Assembly: GCA_937983475.1 (NCBI GenBank)
Contig: CALJZV010000432.1
Span: forward strand, 1 to 13,100
Source of the DNA: an uncultured Verrucomicrobiales bacterium
GTDB taxonomy: Bacteria > Verrucomicrobiota > Verrucomicrobiia > Limisphaerales > JACDHS01
DNA: 13,100 nt
Direction: 5' to 3'
The translations under genes were made by a program, and so were the position numbers. Position 1 is the stretch's first letter, and each line of letters opens with the position of its first letter. Below the pieces are notes generated by a model. The model was given only the letters and a program-made list of their open reading frames with translations, was not told the DNA's origin and did not search any database. This document shows, in pieces, positions 1 to 7,679 of the stretch.

Positions 1-1
1 C

Positions 2-934
2 TTCGATTACGCGCTCATCCTCAGCGGCGACCAGCTTTACCGCATGGATTTCCGCAGGATTATTGCCCATCACGTCGAAATGGACGCTGACGTGTCCATC
101 GCAACCATCCCTGTAACCCGCAACGAAGCCCAGTCATTGGGCATCATGCAAACCAAAGCCGAGCACCGGATTGTGCGGTTTGTGGAGAAACCAAAGGACC
201 CGGAAGTCCTTGATTCGCTCAAGCTGAACCCGGAGCTTCATCAGCGCTTTGGCATTGAGGGAGGCGATGAGCGGTTCCTGGCGTCCATGGGCATTTATGT
301 CTTCAACCGCGATGTTCTACTGAAGCTGCTGGACAACAATCTCACCGATTTTGGCAAGCATATCATTCCGGGTGCCATTGAAACGCACAAGGTTTACTCC
401 AGTGTTTTTCAAGGGTACTGGGAAGACATCGGTACGATTCGCTCCTTTTTCGAGGCCAATCTGGATCTGGTGTCCGAGCTGCCCCGCTTTAATTTCTTTG
501 ACATGAGTTCGCCCATATTCACTCGTCCGCGCTTTTTGCCTGCTTCCAAAATCAATGGCGCGACCATTGATCACGCGGTGGTTTCAGATGGCTGCATCAT
601 CAACTATGCGAAAATCTACCGGAGCATAGTAGGTGTTCGAAGCATCGTAAACGAGGGGTGCGATATCAATAGAACTGTGTTGATGGGATCGGACTATTAC
701 GAATCTGAGGCGTCCATTCAACATTACGAGGCAAATGGCGTTCCTCGCATCGGGATAGGCAAGAACACGCGAATCGAAAATGCGATCGTGGACAAGAATG
801 CCCGAATTGGAGCCAACTGCGTTATTTCACCAGAAGGCAAACCCGACCACTTGGACCATGCCTTGTATTACATCCGGGATGGTGTGGTGATCGTGCCTAA
901 AAACGGCATTATTCCGCACGGCACGGTGATTTAA
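2..934 (+). CDS. glgC: Glucose-1-phosphate adenylyltransferase (ADP-glucose pyrophosphorylase), 5'-truncated by window edge
   Basis: This enzyme makes ADP-glucose from ATP and glucose-1-phosphate, the committed step of bacterial glycogen synthesis in the cytoplasm. The reading frame is open from base 2, so the ATG at 44 is internal. The preceding codons read FDYALILSGDQLYRMDF, the conserved nucleotidyltransferase core segment. About 310 residues are visible; the family is usually 400-430 residues, so roughly the first 110 lie outside the window. Further marks are the VEKPKDP segment, the GYWEDIGTIRSFFEANLDL region of the sugar-phosphate site, and a C-terminal left-handed beta-helix-like region (GIGKNTRIENAIVDKNARIG, then SPEGKPD) typical of GlgC. 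It ends in TAA only 3 nt before the stop of the opposing response regulator. No glycogen synthase or branching enzyme gene is visible. The family call is firm; plant-like versus bacterial subtype is not resolved. Confidence 0.93.
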   Translation, partial: FDYALILSGDQLYRMDFRRIIAHHVEMDADVSIATIPVTRNEAQSLGIMQTKAEHRIVRFVEKPKDPEVLDSLKLNPELHQRFGIEGGDERFLASMGIYVFNRDVLLKLLDNNLTDFGKHIIPGAIETHKVYSSVFQGYWEDIGTIRSFFEANLDLVSELPRFNFFDMSSPIFTRPRFLPASKINGATIDHAVVSDGCIINYAKIYRSIVGVRSIVNEGCDINRTVLMGSDYYESEASIQHYEANGVPRIGIGKNTRIENAIVDKNARIGANCVISPEGKPDHLDHALYYIRDGVVIVPKNGIIPHGTVI

Positions 935-937
935 CGG

Positions 938-1924
938 CTATACAAACTGAGGATAAAGTCGCTTCATGCATTCCGGGCAAAGTCCATGGGTGAACTCCGC
1001 TTCGGAATGCTCCTGAATGTAAATTTCCACCTGCTGCCAGTATCCGTTATCATTTCGGATTTTTTTGCAACCGGCGCAAATCGGAAGCAGTCCACTCAAC
1101 GCCTTGACCTCCTTCATTGCCTGACTCAGTTCGGCGAGTAATTTTTCCCGCTCAGCCTCAGCCCGTTTTCTTTCGGTGATGTCGCGAACGATGGTCGAGG
1201 CTCCCGTGATCCTGCCGTCTGGCATGCGAATAGGCGATAGCGTCAGGGAAACATCAATCTGGCTGCCATCCTTGCGCGTGCATCGGGTTTCCAAGCGATT
1301 GACTGTAGACCCTTCGGAAGTTTTTCTGTGCACATCCAGAAACTGCTCACCGACACTCAGCGGCATCAACGCAAACAAGGACCGCCCCACGGCTTCCTCC
1401 GAGGAATAGCCCAAAATTTTTTCGGCCCCCTTATTCCAGCTGAGGATGACGCCGTCTGCGGTAGCGCTGATGATCCCGTCATCGGAGGATTCCACAATTG
1501 CCGCCAAATGAGAACGCGCCTCTTCGGCTCGACGGTGGTTGCGCCGTTCTTCCGCCTCCCGCAGCTCACGTTCTATGGCAGGAACCAACCGGGCCAGATT
1601 GTCCTTCAACAAATAATCATGGGCTCCGGATGTCATCATCGCCACAGCCACATCTTCCCCAATCATTCCCGAAACCACGATAAAGGGAATGTCGATGCCT
1701 CTGCTTTTAAAAATCTCCAGCGCGGTGGGCCCGTCAAATCCGGGCATCTTGTAATCACAAATCACCAAATCCCACGCCGTCCGATCCAACGCTTTCTCAA
1801 ATGCCTCCGATGTGTCCAACCGCTGAAACGCAGGCTCAAAGCCTCCTTGACGCAAATGGCGCACTAAAAGCAATGCGTCACTTTCGGAATCTTCAACAAT
1901 CAAAACTCGAATCGGTATTGGCAT
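938..1924 (-). CDS. Hybrid response regulator: REC-PAS with C-terminal double-CxxC module
   Basis: A cytoplasmic signalling protein of 328 residues. Residues 5-120 form a receiver domain with acidic pair E11/D12, phospho-acceptor D57 (VICDYKMPG), S85 and K107 (YLLKD). A short charged helix (120-138) leads to a PAS domain at about 137-250, closing with the usual DITERKRAEAE linker. A coiled-coil stretch (252-275) is followed by a tail with LLPICAGCKKIRND and GLCPECMKRLYP. C283, C286, C316 and C319 could bind a metal. This tail recurs at the end of many receiver/PAS proteins of environmental bacteria. There is no histidine-kinase, GGDEF or DNA-binding output domain, so the tail itself or a partner must carry the output. 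Start: ATG at 1924 with GAGAG 5 nt upstream, one of the few good ribosome sites here. Partner kinase and signal are unknown. Confidence 0.9.
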   Translation of the reverse strand: MPIPIRVLIVEDSESDALLLVRHLRQGGFEPAFQRLDTSEAFEKALDRTAWDLVICDYKMPGFDGPTALEIFKSRGIDIPFIVVSGMIGEDVAVAMMTSGAHDYLLKDNLARLVPAIERELREAEERRNHRRAEEARSHLAAIVESSDDGIISATADGVILSWNKGAEKILGYSSEEAVGRSLFALMPLSVGEQFLDVHRKTSEGSTVNRLETRCTRKDGSQIDVSLTLSPIRMPDGRITGASTIVRDITERKRAEAEREKLLAELSQAMKEVKALSGLLPICAGCKKIRNDNGYWQQVEIYIQEHSEAEFTHGLCPECMKRLYPQFV

Positions 1925-1929
1925 GATTG

Positions 1930-1968
1930 CTCTCGAATAATTATAACCAATAAATCTCCTTTTATGAA
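1930..1968 (-). promoter_or_regulatory. Candidate sigma70-like promoter and RBS for the REC-PAS regulator
   Basis: Read on the minus strand, TTCATA (1963-1968) and a perfect TATAAT (1940-1945) are separated by 17 nt, followed by GAGAG (1930-1934) and the ATG at 1924. The -35 matches consensus at four of six positions. Transcription would start near 1933, giving an almost leaderless message that begins at the ribosome site, which argues against it. AT-rich DNA can produce such matches by chance. Confidence 0.3.
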
Positions 1969-2087
1969 TACAGGATAACCTCGCTGCTTATAAAAAATAC
2001 CGGATTCATACAGGTCTGGGGCGTTCGTGAAGCAAGCTTAAAGGTTATTACACGGGATCGACAGTCCAAAGCATCCCCACTGTCACC

Positions 2088-2453
2088 TTAAGCCCTCGCG
2101 GGTCGATAGATCACCAAGCGGGAGGCGCTCAATTCTTTCTTGAGGCGGGTCATTTGGGCCTGCGACCGCTCCAACCGGCCTAATTGGCGACGCCAACGGT
2201 CCACCTTGGCCTGAACGGTCTTTGAGGAAACGCCTTTTCCCGCCGCAATGAGCTTTTTGAGCTTTTGCTTGCGAAAGAGGGTTCGTTGTATGCCGAACTC
2301 TATCGGATCGGAAATGTTCCGGGGAAATGTTTCCTGCTCGACCGATAGCCTGAAAAATTCAAATTCCTTCCGTGTCATAACCCATTTGAGAATATTTAAA
2401 AACGTATTCCCGGGCGGCAATTTGAAAAGGTCAAAATCACCAAAGTTATTCAC
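2088..2453 (-). CDS. Hypothetical small basic protein with C-terminal coiled coil
   Basis: I do not recognise this 121-residue protein. The N-terminal part is mixed hydrophobic and aromatic (FDLFKLPPGNTFLNILKWV, then EFEFFRLSVEQE). Residues 60-75 are Lys/Arg rich, and residues 78-108 look like an amphipathic, coiled-coil-prone helix (KVDRWRRQLGRLERSQAQ). There is no signal peptide, membrane segment or metal motif. The assigned start is a GTG at 2453 with no convincing Shine-Dalgarno; an ATG at codon 26 would give a 96-residue alternative. It is flanked by two signalling genes and is divergent from the CheY-like gene across about 100 bp. The composition looks protein-like and no overlapping gene competes for the space, but without homologues its reality is only probable. 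Confidence 0.55.
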   Translation of the reverse strand: MNNFGDFDLFKLPPGNTFLNILKWVMTRKEFEFFRLSVEQETFPRNISDPIEFGIQRTLFRKQKLKKLIAAGKGVSSKTVQAKVDRWRRQLGRLERSQAQMTRLKKELSASRLVIYRPARA

Positions 2454-2496
2454 AATGAATCACTTATGATTTGCTCTTCTAATTTCGTCACAACTA

Positions 2497-2524
2497 TTGC
2501 TTATTTTTTAAGTCACACTAATAT
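2497..2524 (+). promoter_or_regulatory. Candidate promoter for the CheY-like gene
   Basis: TTGCTT (2497-2502) and TAATAT (2519-2524) lie 16 nt apart in the AT-rich divergent interval, about 32 nt upstream of the ATG at 2557. Position and spacing are reasonable for a sigma70-type promoter. The match is partial and was found by eye only. Confidence 0.33.
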
Positions 2525-2556
2525 TCGCCCTCCCGGTCGCAGTGACTTGGGACTTT

Positions 2557-2997
2557 ATGACCACAAATCCTGTGATTTTGCTGGCGGAGGACAACGAGGA
2601 AGACATTGCCATTGTGCAAAAAGCCTTTGCCTGCCTGCGGCTGAATTACACCTTAAAAACAGTACGCGACGGAGAGGAGACCATTTCTTACCTCAATGGG
2701 GAAGGCGCGTTTACAGATCGAACTGATCATCCTTTTCCCGCGATGCTGATTCTCGACCTGAACATGCCCAGGAAAACCGGCTGGGAGGTTCTCGATTTTT
2801 TCCGATCGCAAAAGATCAACCAGCATCTGTTCGTAGCCATCCTGACTTCATTCAGCCAGCAGGAACCCTCGCGCGACATGTTTGAATTTCACGGCCAGGT
2901 ATGCATCTGGAACTGGCATCTGCTCAAGCCGGTGACCACCGAGGCCATTGACATGCTTGTCAGTTTTTTTGAGCGCTGGAAAGCGACCAAAAAATGA
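2557..2997 (+). CDS. Single-domain response regulator (CheY/Rcp1-like)
   Basis: A stand-alone receiver of 146 residues. It has the acidic pair E11/D12 (LLAEDNEED), phospho-acceptor D67 within LILDLNMPRKTGWEVL, T97 (ILTSF) and K124 in LLKP. The loop between beta-1 and beta-3, with a DGEETISYLNGEG segment, is the style of Rcp1-type regulators that usually serve a phytochrome or other hybrid histidine kinase. No kinase is present in the window, so this one is an orphan here. I chose ATG 2557 over the in-frame GTG at 2542 because MTTNPVILLAEDN gives the normal receiver N-terminus. The stretch before the conserved lysine, residues 113-123 with two Trp (CIWNWHLLKP), is unusual: a small GANxYxxKP-like segment is normal there. 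It ends 9 nt before the opposing sulfatase stop. Confidence 0.9.
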   Translation: MTTNPVILLAEDNEEDIAIVQKAFACLRLNYTLKTVRDGEETISYLNGEGAFTDRTDHPFPAMLILDLNMPRKTGWEVLDFFRSQKINQHLFVAILTSFSQQEPSRDMFEFHGQVCIWNWHLLKPVTTEAIDMLVSFFERWKATKK

Positions 2998-3006
2998 TGC
3001 TATCCC

Positions 3007-4464
3007 TCAGTTGACCCGGTTTTTCTTTTTGTTCGCTTTCTTTGGCTGGCTGGCTACCGGCGAAGGAACTGTTTTCCCATTTGCCGTGGGCATGGGAGCC
3101 TTGATTTGGGTTCGCCATGAAACCAGCTTGGCGTGCAGTTCCTTGGCTTTTTCCGAGTGCTTTGAGGCGAGATTGTTTTTTTCGCCGATGTCATCACGGA
3201 GATTGTAAAGCTCAAGGCGTCCGTCTTCAAAAAACTCCATGAGTTTCCAGTCGGCTGAGCGAATCACCCCCACTGGCATTGTTCTCCAACTATCCCCTCC
3301 GGCACCCAAATAACCTGGAAAATGCCAGAACAGACCATCCCGATTGAGGCTGCCCTTGCCGCCTTGCTCCAGCAATGCGCGATAACTTACCCCATCAAGC
3401 GGATAATCCGTTGGGGGCGACGTCTTGGCCAAATCAAGCAGCGTGGGATACAAATCCACACTGTTGATGGGCTCAGGACAAGTAGTCCCGCCGGCAATTT
3501 TGCCGGGCCACCAGAAAATATAAGGTACGCGAATGCCGCCCTCATATAGCATTCCCTTTCCACCGCGCAACGGCGCATTGTCCGTGACATCCTCCTTTTC
3601 CTTTTTGATGCCCTCGCGCTGGTAGCCGCCCACCCCGCCATTGTCGCTGGAAAAAATGACCAGGGTTTTGTCCGCCAGCTTGAATTCCTTTAAGAGGGTA
3701 AGAATCCTTCCCACACTTTCATCCACGCTGGCAATCATGGCCGCATAAACCGGGTCCTGGTGACCACCCGCAGGCGTTTTTGTTTTATATTTTTCTATGA
3801 GTTGCGCTTTGGCTTGATAGGGCGAATGCACGCCGAAGTGCGGCAGGTAAAGGAAGAAAGGTTTCTCCTTGTGGCGTCGGATGAAATCCTCCGCCTTATC
3901 CGTCAAAAAATCGGCCAGATAAGTGCCCTTGGGGTAGTCCACCTTGGGATCGGTCTCGAAGTCAAAATGACTGCCCGAACTGGCAATGGCCTCGTCAAAT
4001 CCACGCTTGGCCGGATGATACGGTTCGGTATTGCCCAGATGCCACTTGCCGAACATGCCCGTAACGTAACCCGCTTTTTTCAACGACTGCGCAAGCGTGA
4101 TTTTCTCCAACGGAAGCTGTCCGGCATTGTCCACAGGCCGCAACGGGCGGCTTTGCCAGTTAAACCGGTCAATGCTGCCCACCGTGTACACGCCGGTGCG
4201 CGGCCCATACTGGCCGCTTAACAACGCCGCGCGAGTTGGCTGGCAATTGGGACCGCAGGTGTAACCACTGGTGAACCGGAGCCCTTGGGCCGCCAATCGG
4301 TCGATGTTTGGCGTCTCGTAAAACTTGCTCCCATAGCATCCCAGGTCCGTGTAACCCAAGTCATCCGCCAGAATGAAAATGATGTTGGGTCGATCCTTTT
4401 GATTCTGGGCAAACAAACTCAGAGGGAGAATCAACGTCACAAGCGCAAGAATCCAGTGTTTCAT
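3007..4464 (-). CDS. Secreted arylsulfatase, formylglycine-dependent (sulfatase family S1)
   Basis: It hydrolyses sulfate esters, probably on sulfated polysaccharides or their oligomers, outside the cytoplasm. The protein has 485 residues. Residues 1-20 are a Sec signal peptide ending LSLFAQ. RPNIIFILADDLGYTDLGCY supplies metal ligands D34/D35. CQPTR at 74-78 is the C-x-P-x-R signature whose Cys74 is converted to formylglycine. GKWHLG (K140, H142), H213 (GVHSPYQA), DNGG (D274, N275) and K303 complete the usual active site. The C-terminus is Lys-rich (KKANKKKN) and could be a loose surface-interacting tail. It is the last gene of a minus-strand run after the transporter and a glycosidase-like protein, suggesting a shared degradation role. 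The maturase that makes formylglycine is not in the window. Family is certain; substrate is not. The ATG at 4464 has no visible Shine-Dalgarno. Confidence 0.95.
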   Translation of the reverse strand: MKHWILALVTLILPLSLFAQNQKDRPNIIFILADDLGYTDLGCYGSKFYETPNIDRLAAQGLRFTSGYTCGPNCQPTRAALLSGQYGPRTGVYTVGSIDRFNWQSRPLRPVDNAGQLPLEKITLAQSLKKAGYVTGMFGKWHLGNTEPYHPAKRGFDEAIASSGSHFDFETDPKVDYPKGTYLADFLTDKAEDFIRRHKEKPFFLYLPHFGVHSPYQAKAQLIEKYKTKTPAGGHQDPVYAAMIASVDESVGRILTLLKEFKLADKTLVIFSSDNGGVGGYQREGIKKEKEDVTDNAPLRGGKGMLYEGGIRVPYIFWWPGKIAGGTTCPEPINSVDLYPTLLDLAKTSPPTDYPLDGVSYRALLEQGGKGSLNRDGLFWHFPGYLGAGGDSWRTMPVGVIRSADWKLMEFFEDGRLELYNLRDDIGEKNNLASKHSEKAKELHAKLVSWRTQIKAPMPTANGKTVPSPVASQPKKANKKKNRVN

Positions 4465-4571
4465 TGTTGAATAAGATTTTTGTTAGGATGGATTCCCCCT
4501 TGAGACGCGTGGAGTTTTAAAAGGTTACGGCCCAAACCGGTCCCAGTGCTCTTCACAATCAGCTACATGCG

Positions 4572-5978
4572 TCACCGCCAATTGACTGTTACCGCAGCGG
4601 ATGCCGGCATGCGCACTGCCTGATGGTTTCGAAAAAAACGGCTGGGCGGATCATCAGTAAGGTTTCGGGCTGTAATGGTCATCGGTTTTCCTTCTACCTG
4701 AAATCGGACCAGATTGCCGTCCACTTTGGCGGAAAGCAGTTTCCCGGAAGTTACTGAATAATTTTGCAGGTTCGCTCCCGTTGCTCCGTCAATCCTCTTG
4801 TTGAACATGAGCGTCACCATGTTTCCTGTGCCCGTCGCCCACAACGGCTTTGGAGCGGCCTCATAAGAGTCTCGCCACAGGTGAAATTCATAGGGCACCA
4901 ACCCGGCCATTCCGGCTTCTTTGGCAGCAGCCTCGCACTTCTTGAGCCAGTCGCTCCCACGCCGGCATTTTTCGTTGGACCCCACATCCGGCTGCAACTT
5001 GATTGGCACCTTGGAATCCTGCACGCGAATGGCCTCCACATACGGCTTGTATTTCAGCGGGTAGGTCGGCGGCAGTTCCGGTTTCATCCAGTCCGGCCAG
5101 TCGGTTTGAATCACAAACAAATCCGGACGCACCGTTTTGGCAATCAAACCACCGTCAATGCCCTCCCACTCGCGGAGTTTCGCAACGCCGTTGGGAAGAT
5201 CATCTGCAATCCCCCAAACCGACACTTTGATTCTGGGAAACCGCTCCCGAACGCCCCCCGAACCATTGACCACGTCATTCAGGAACTCCGCCACGCTTTT
5301 GGCACGGAAATCCATCCACTTCTGGTAAAGCCGCTTATTGGTTCCGTGGTAATCAGGATCCTGGCGATTGGTAAACTCCGGGATTACTGATGCGTCAGGA
5401 TTCGCCCGCAAAAAAGCCGACTTGCATTGGTCGCAGAGGCAACCATAAAGCGGGTTTTTAATTCCCTCAAAGGCGGGCCAGAAATTTTCCATCAATTCAA
5501 ACCCATCAAAGGGAATGCGACTCAGCACCGAGATGGCCTGGTCTTTCTTCCACTGCCGATACTCGGGATGATTCATGCAGAGAAATGTGAAACCGGTGCT
5601 GGAAGCAGACGCATTCGGGCCAAGGTGGCGCATTTTCCAAGCCTCCCAGCCCGCTGGAAGGTCATTGGTCCTGTAAACGCCATTTCCAAAAGTCGTGTAC
5701 CAAACCGCAACCCCGGCCTTTTGGCACGCCTCCACCAGTTTGGCGTCGGCGCCGCTGTCGCGGATCACGATGTAATGGGCCGCGCCGTAGCCATTGAGTT
5801 TTAATTCATAGGCAATGCTTTCCGGGCTTCTGTTTTGGTAATAGCGGAAGAATGGATCGAGTTGCACCGCACGCGCCAAGGGATTGCGCTGAACAGGAAC
5901 CTGAGCGGTTGATTCCAACCCCATTGCGACCAGCGCCACCAATGCGCAGATTCTGGCTATAAATCGTAATGCTGACAT
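4572..5978 (-). CDS. Secreted glycosidase-like (TIM-barrel) protein with C-terminal SbsA-type Ig-like domain
   Basis: Probable extracytoplasmic carbohydrate-active protein of 468 residues. Residues 1-26 form a signal peptide ending in STAQ. About 40-380 resembles uncharacterised glycosyl-hydrolase-like barrels. Alternating strand/helix segments include YIVIRDSGADAKLVEACQKA, followed by FDGFELMENFWP, whose acids D158, E161 and E164 are candidate active-site residues. CLCDQCKSAF (C180, C182, C185) is a cysteine motif I associate with such secreted barrels. Residues ~386-445 (VTLMFNKRIDGATGANLQNY onward) look like an SbsA/Big-type Ig-like module. It lies 58 nt downstream of the transporter and 107 nt upstream of the sulfatase, all on one strand, so cotranscription is plausible. 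ATG 5978 is preferred to the TTG at 5981. No experimentally characterised family is recognised; activity is inferred from fold-like pattern and context only. Confidence 0.72.
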   Translation of the reverse strand: MSALRFIARICALVALVAMGLESTAQVPVQRNPLARAVQLDPFFRYYQNRSPESIAYELKLNGYGAAHYIVIRDSGADAKLVEACQKAGVAVWYTTFGNGVYRTNDLPAGWEAWKMRHLGPNASASSTGFTFLCMNHPEYRQWKKDQAISVLSRIPFDGFELMENFWPAFEGIKNPLYGCLCDQCKSAFLRANPDASVIPEFTNRQDPDYHGTNKRLYQKWMDFRAKSVAEFLNDVVNGSGGVRERFPRIKVSVWGIADDLPNGVAKLREWEGIDGGLIAKTVRPDLFVIQTDWPDWMKPELPPTYPLKYKPYVEAIRVQDSKVPIKLQPDVGSNEKCRRGSDWLKKCEAAAKEAGMAGLVPYEFHLWRDSYEAAPKPLWATGTGNMVTLMFNKRIDGATGANLQNYSVTSGKLLSAKVDGNLVRFQVEGKPMTITARNLTDDPPSRFFRNHQAVRMPASAAVTVNWR

Positions 5979-6036
5979 CAATGAACAGGTGACTGACGCG
6001 GACCGTGTAATTCCAATTCAAATCAGATGACAACTT

Positions 6037-7527
6037 TCAAGATTCGTCGCCATGGCCAGGCTGCGGTTCCGGCAGCCAACACGTGACAACGGCGCCTATC
6101 AACGCAAAGGTGCCGGCGACACAAGCCGCAGTTAGCGCAATTTTTCCAGGATCCGGCGGCTTCGCGGCTGCAAAAGTGAAAGTAAACCACGCCGCCGAGG
6201 TGCCAAGGATGCGTCCGCCGATGTTAGCGGCAAAACTTTCACCCGTGCCACGCAAATGAACAGGATAGACCTGAGGCAGGTAGTTGCCCCAAAAACTAAA
6301 TGTAGCTATGACAAAAAATCCGCAGAGCGCCGCCCCCCATTTTACCATTGCCAGGCTGCCCGCAGTTCCAAGGTTGTTGGAAATCCACCAGAAAAATAAA
6401 GTGACCCAGACCAGAGCGGGCAGATGGAAAATGCGCAGAACTCGTCGCTTGGAGGCGATTGCGATGATGATCCCGGCCAGCGCCAGACGCCCAATCATGC
6501 CCCCAATCTCCTGCCACAGTTGCACCTCGCCGGCATGACGCTCCGCTTCCAATCGGCCTGCGGCAGCCAGCACCTTTGGCTCCAGTGTCTTTCCGGCAGC
6601 AGCCGCCTCTTGTGCCAGCGCATCCTGCTTGGCTTTTGAGGCGGCCTTAACATCCGCTAAACCCGGCACGATTTGCGGCAAATGCTGAATAGCTCCAAAC
6701 GCCATCCCGTAGCAGGAAGCAACGATGACTGCGGTCACGATCGTTGTGCGTCTCAGTTCCGGGCTGAAGATCGCTCCCAGGCTTGCACGCCTAAGTTGCC
6801 CCGCTTCGCGCTTTCGCTGCCAAACAGGCGATTCCGGCAGAAAAGGACGAATAAGAATCAGCGGAATGGCCGGAATGAGCCCGGAAATCAACGTGTAACG
6901 CCACGCCTCGTGCATGCCGTAAATGGGCGGAAGGCTGTTGGCAAAATGAACACAAAGCAAGTAAGCGCCCGACACCATGAACCCGCCCACAGAAGAGAAG
7001 GCCTGAGTGAACCCCAACACCTTCTCGCGCTGGACCGGGTTTGGAAACAACTCTGCCAGCCATGCCACCGCCGCGACAAATTCCACGCAGACACCGATGA
7101 ACACCAGGCAACGAAAAAAGAGCAATTGCCACAAACTGGTGGACATCCCCGCAGCCGCTGCCGCGAAGGCGTACAACATGATGCTGAAAGTCAGCACCCG
7201 CCGGCGCCCCAACCGGTCGGTCAGGTAGCCGCCAAGCAAGCCGAAAATGCCGCCGAAGATCGCAGGCACAAAAAACAAGGTCCGCGCCCATTTCACGTAC
7301 AGTTCGCCCCCCGGCATCCACAAGGCCGTCGCCTCCGGCAGAGGCATGCCGCTTTGGACCAACAGCTCTATAAGCGGCGCGCTCAAAGTGGCGATTGCGG
7401 GCTTGATGATCAACGGCAACATCAGCAACTCGTAAATATCGAAGGCAAAGCCGATGACGGCGATCAGGCAAATCAACCATTCTGTCAGGCCAAGAGACTT
7501 TGGCTCGGGTGTTTGAGGCAAACTCAT
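6037..7527 (-). CDS. Major facilitator superfamily transporter with a charged insertion in the second half
   Basis: Inner-membrane permease of 496 residues. Hydrophobic segments at about 17-43, 85-101, 113-128, 134-157, 172-192 and 211-228 form the first bundle, and about 262-282, 345-358, 368-384, 395-415, 438-455 and 463-484 the second. GGYLTDRLGRRRVL (99-112) is the MFS motif A loop between helices 2 and 3. The loop after helix 6 carries RPFLPESPVWQRKREAG, as in sugar/organic-acid permeases. Two extracytoplasmic stretches are long: residues 45-84 before helix 2, and 284-344, an Ala/Lys/Glu-rich helical insertion between helices 7 and 8. ATG 7527 is preferred; the frame extends to TTG 7563, but the extra residues are not membrane-like and neither start has a Shine-Dalgarno. 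It heads the minus-strand run with the barrel protein and sulfatase, so uptake of released sugars is a reasonable guess. Substrate is not readable from sequence. Confidence 0.9.
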   Translation of the reverse strand: MSLPQTPEPKSLGLTEWLICLIAVIGFAFDIYELLMLPLIIKPAIATLSAPLIELLVQSGMPLPEATALWMPGGELYVKWARTLFFVPAIFGGIFGLLGGYLTDRLGRRRVLTFSIMLYAFAAAAAGMSTSLWQLLFFRCLVFIGVCVEFVAAVAWLAELFPNPVQREKVLGFTQAFSSVGGFMVSGAYLLCVHFANSLPPIYGMHEAWRYTLISGLIPAIPLILIRPFLPESPVWQRKREAGQLRRASLGAIFSPELRRTTIVTAVIVASCYGMAFGAIQHLPQIVPGLADVKAASKAKQDALAQEAAAAGKTLEPKVLAAAGRLEAERHAGEVQLWQEIGGMIGRLALAGIIIAIASKRRVLRIFHLPALVWVTLFFWWISNNLGTAGSLAMVKWGAALCGFFVIATFSFWGNYLPQVYPVHLRGTGESFAANIGGRILGTSAAWFTFTFAAAKPPDPGKIALTAACVAGTFALIGAVVTCWLPEPQPGHGDES

Positions 7528-7679
7528 GAACGGGATTGGACACGACACGGGCAAACGGAACAAGGGGTTTTATTGCCGCGCACCAAAGATGACACATCAC
7601 CAAACAAAAACTTGCCTCCCCGAATAGCCGCTCGTAATCTGACCCGCGCTGTCGGCATCCAGTGCCAGCATCGCAAGAT

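Noticed and set aside
2060..2084. Inverted repeat GACAGT/ACTGTC downstream of the small basic protein
   Set aside because: Only 6 bp with a 13-nt loop and no T tract on the minus strand; not enough for a terminator.
6791..7603. 270-codon minus-strand frame overlapping the MFS gene in another frame
   Set aside because: It overlaps the true MFS frame on the same strand and lacks hydrophobic segments or any family pattern.
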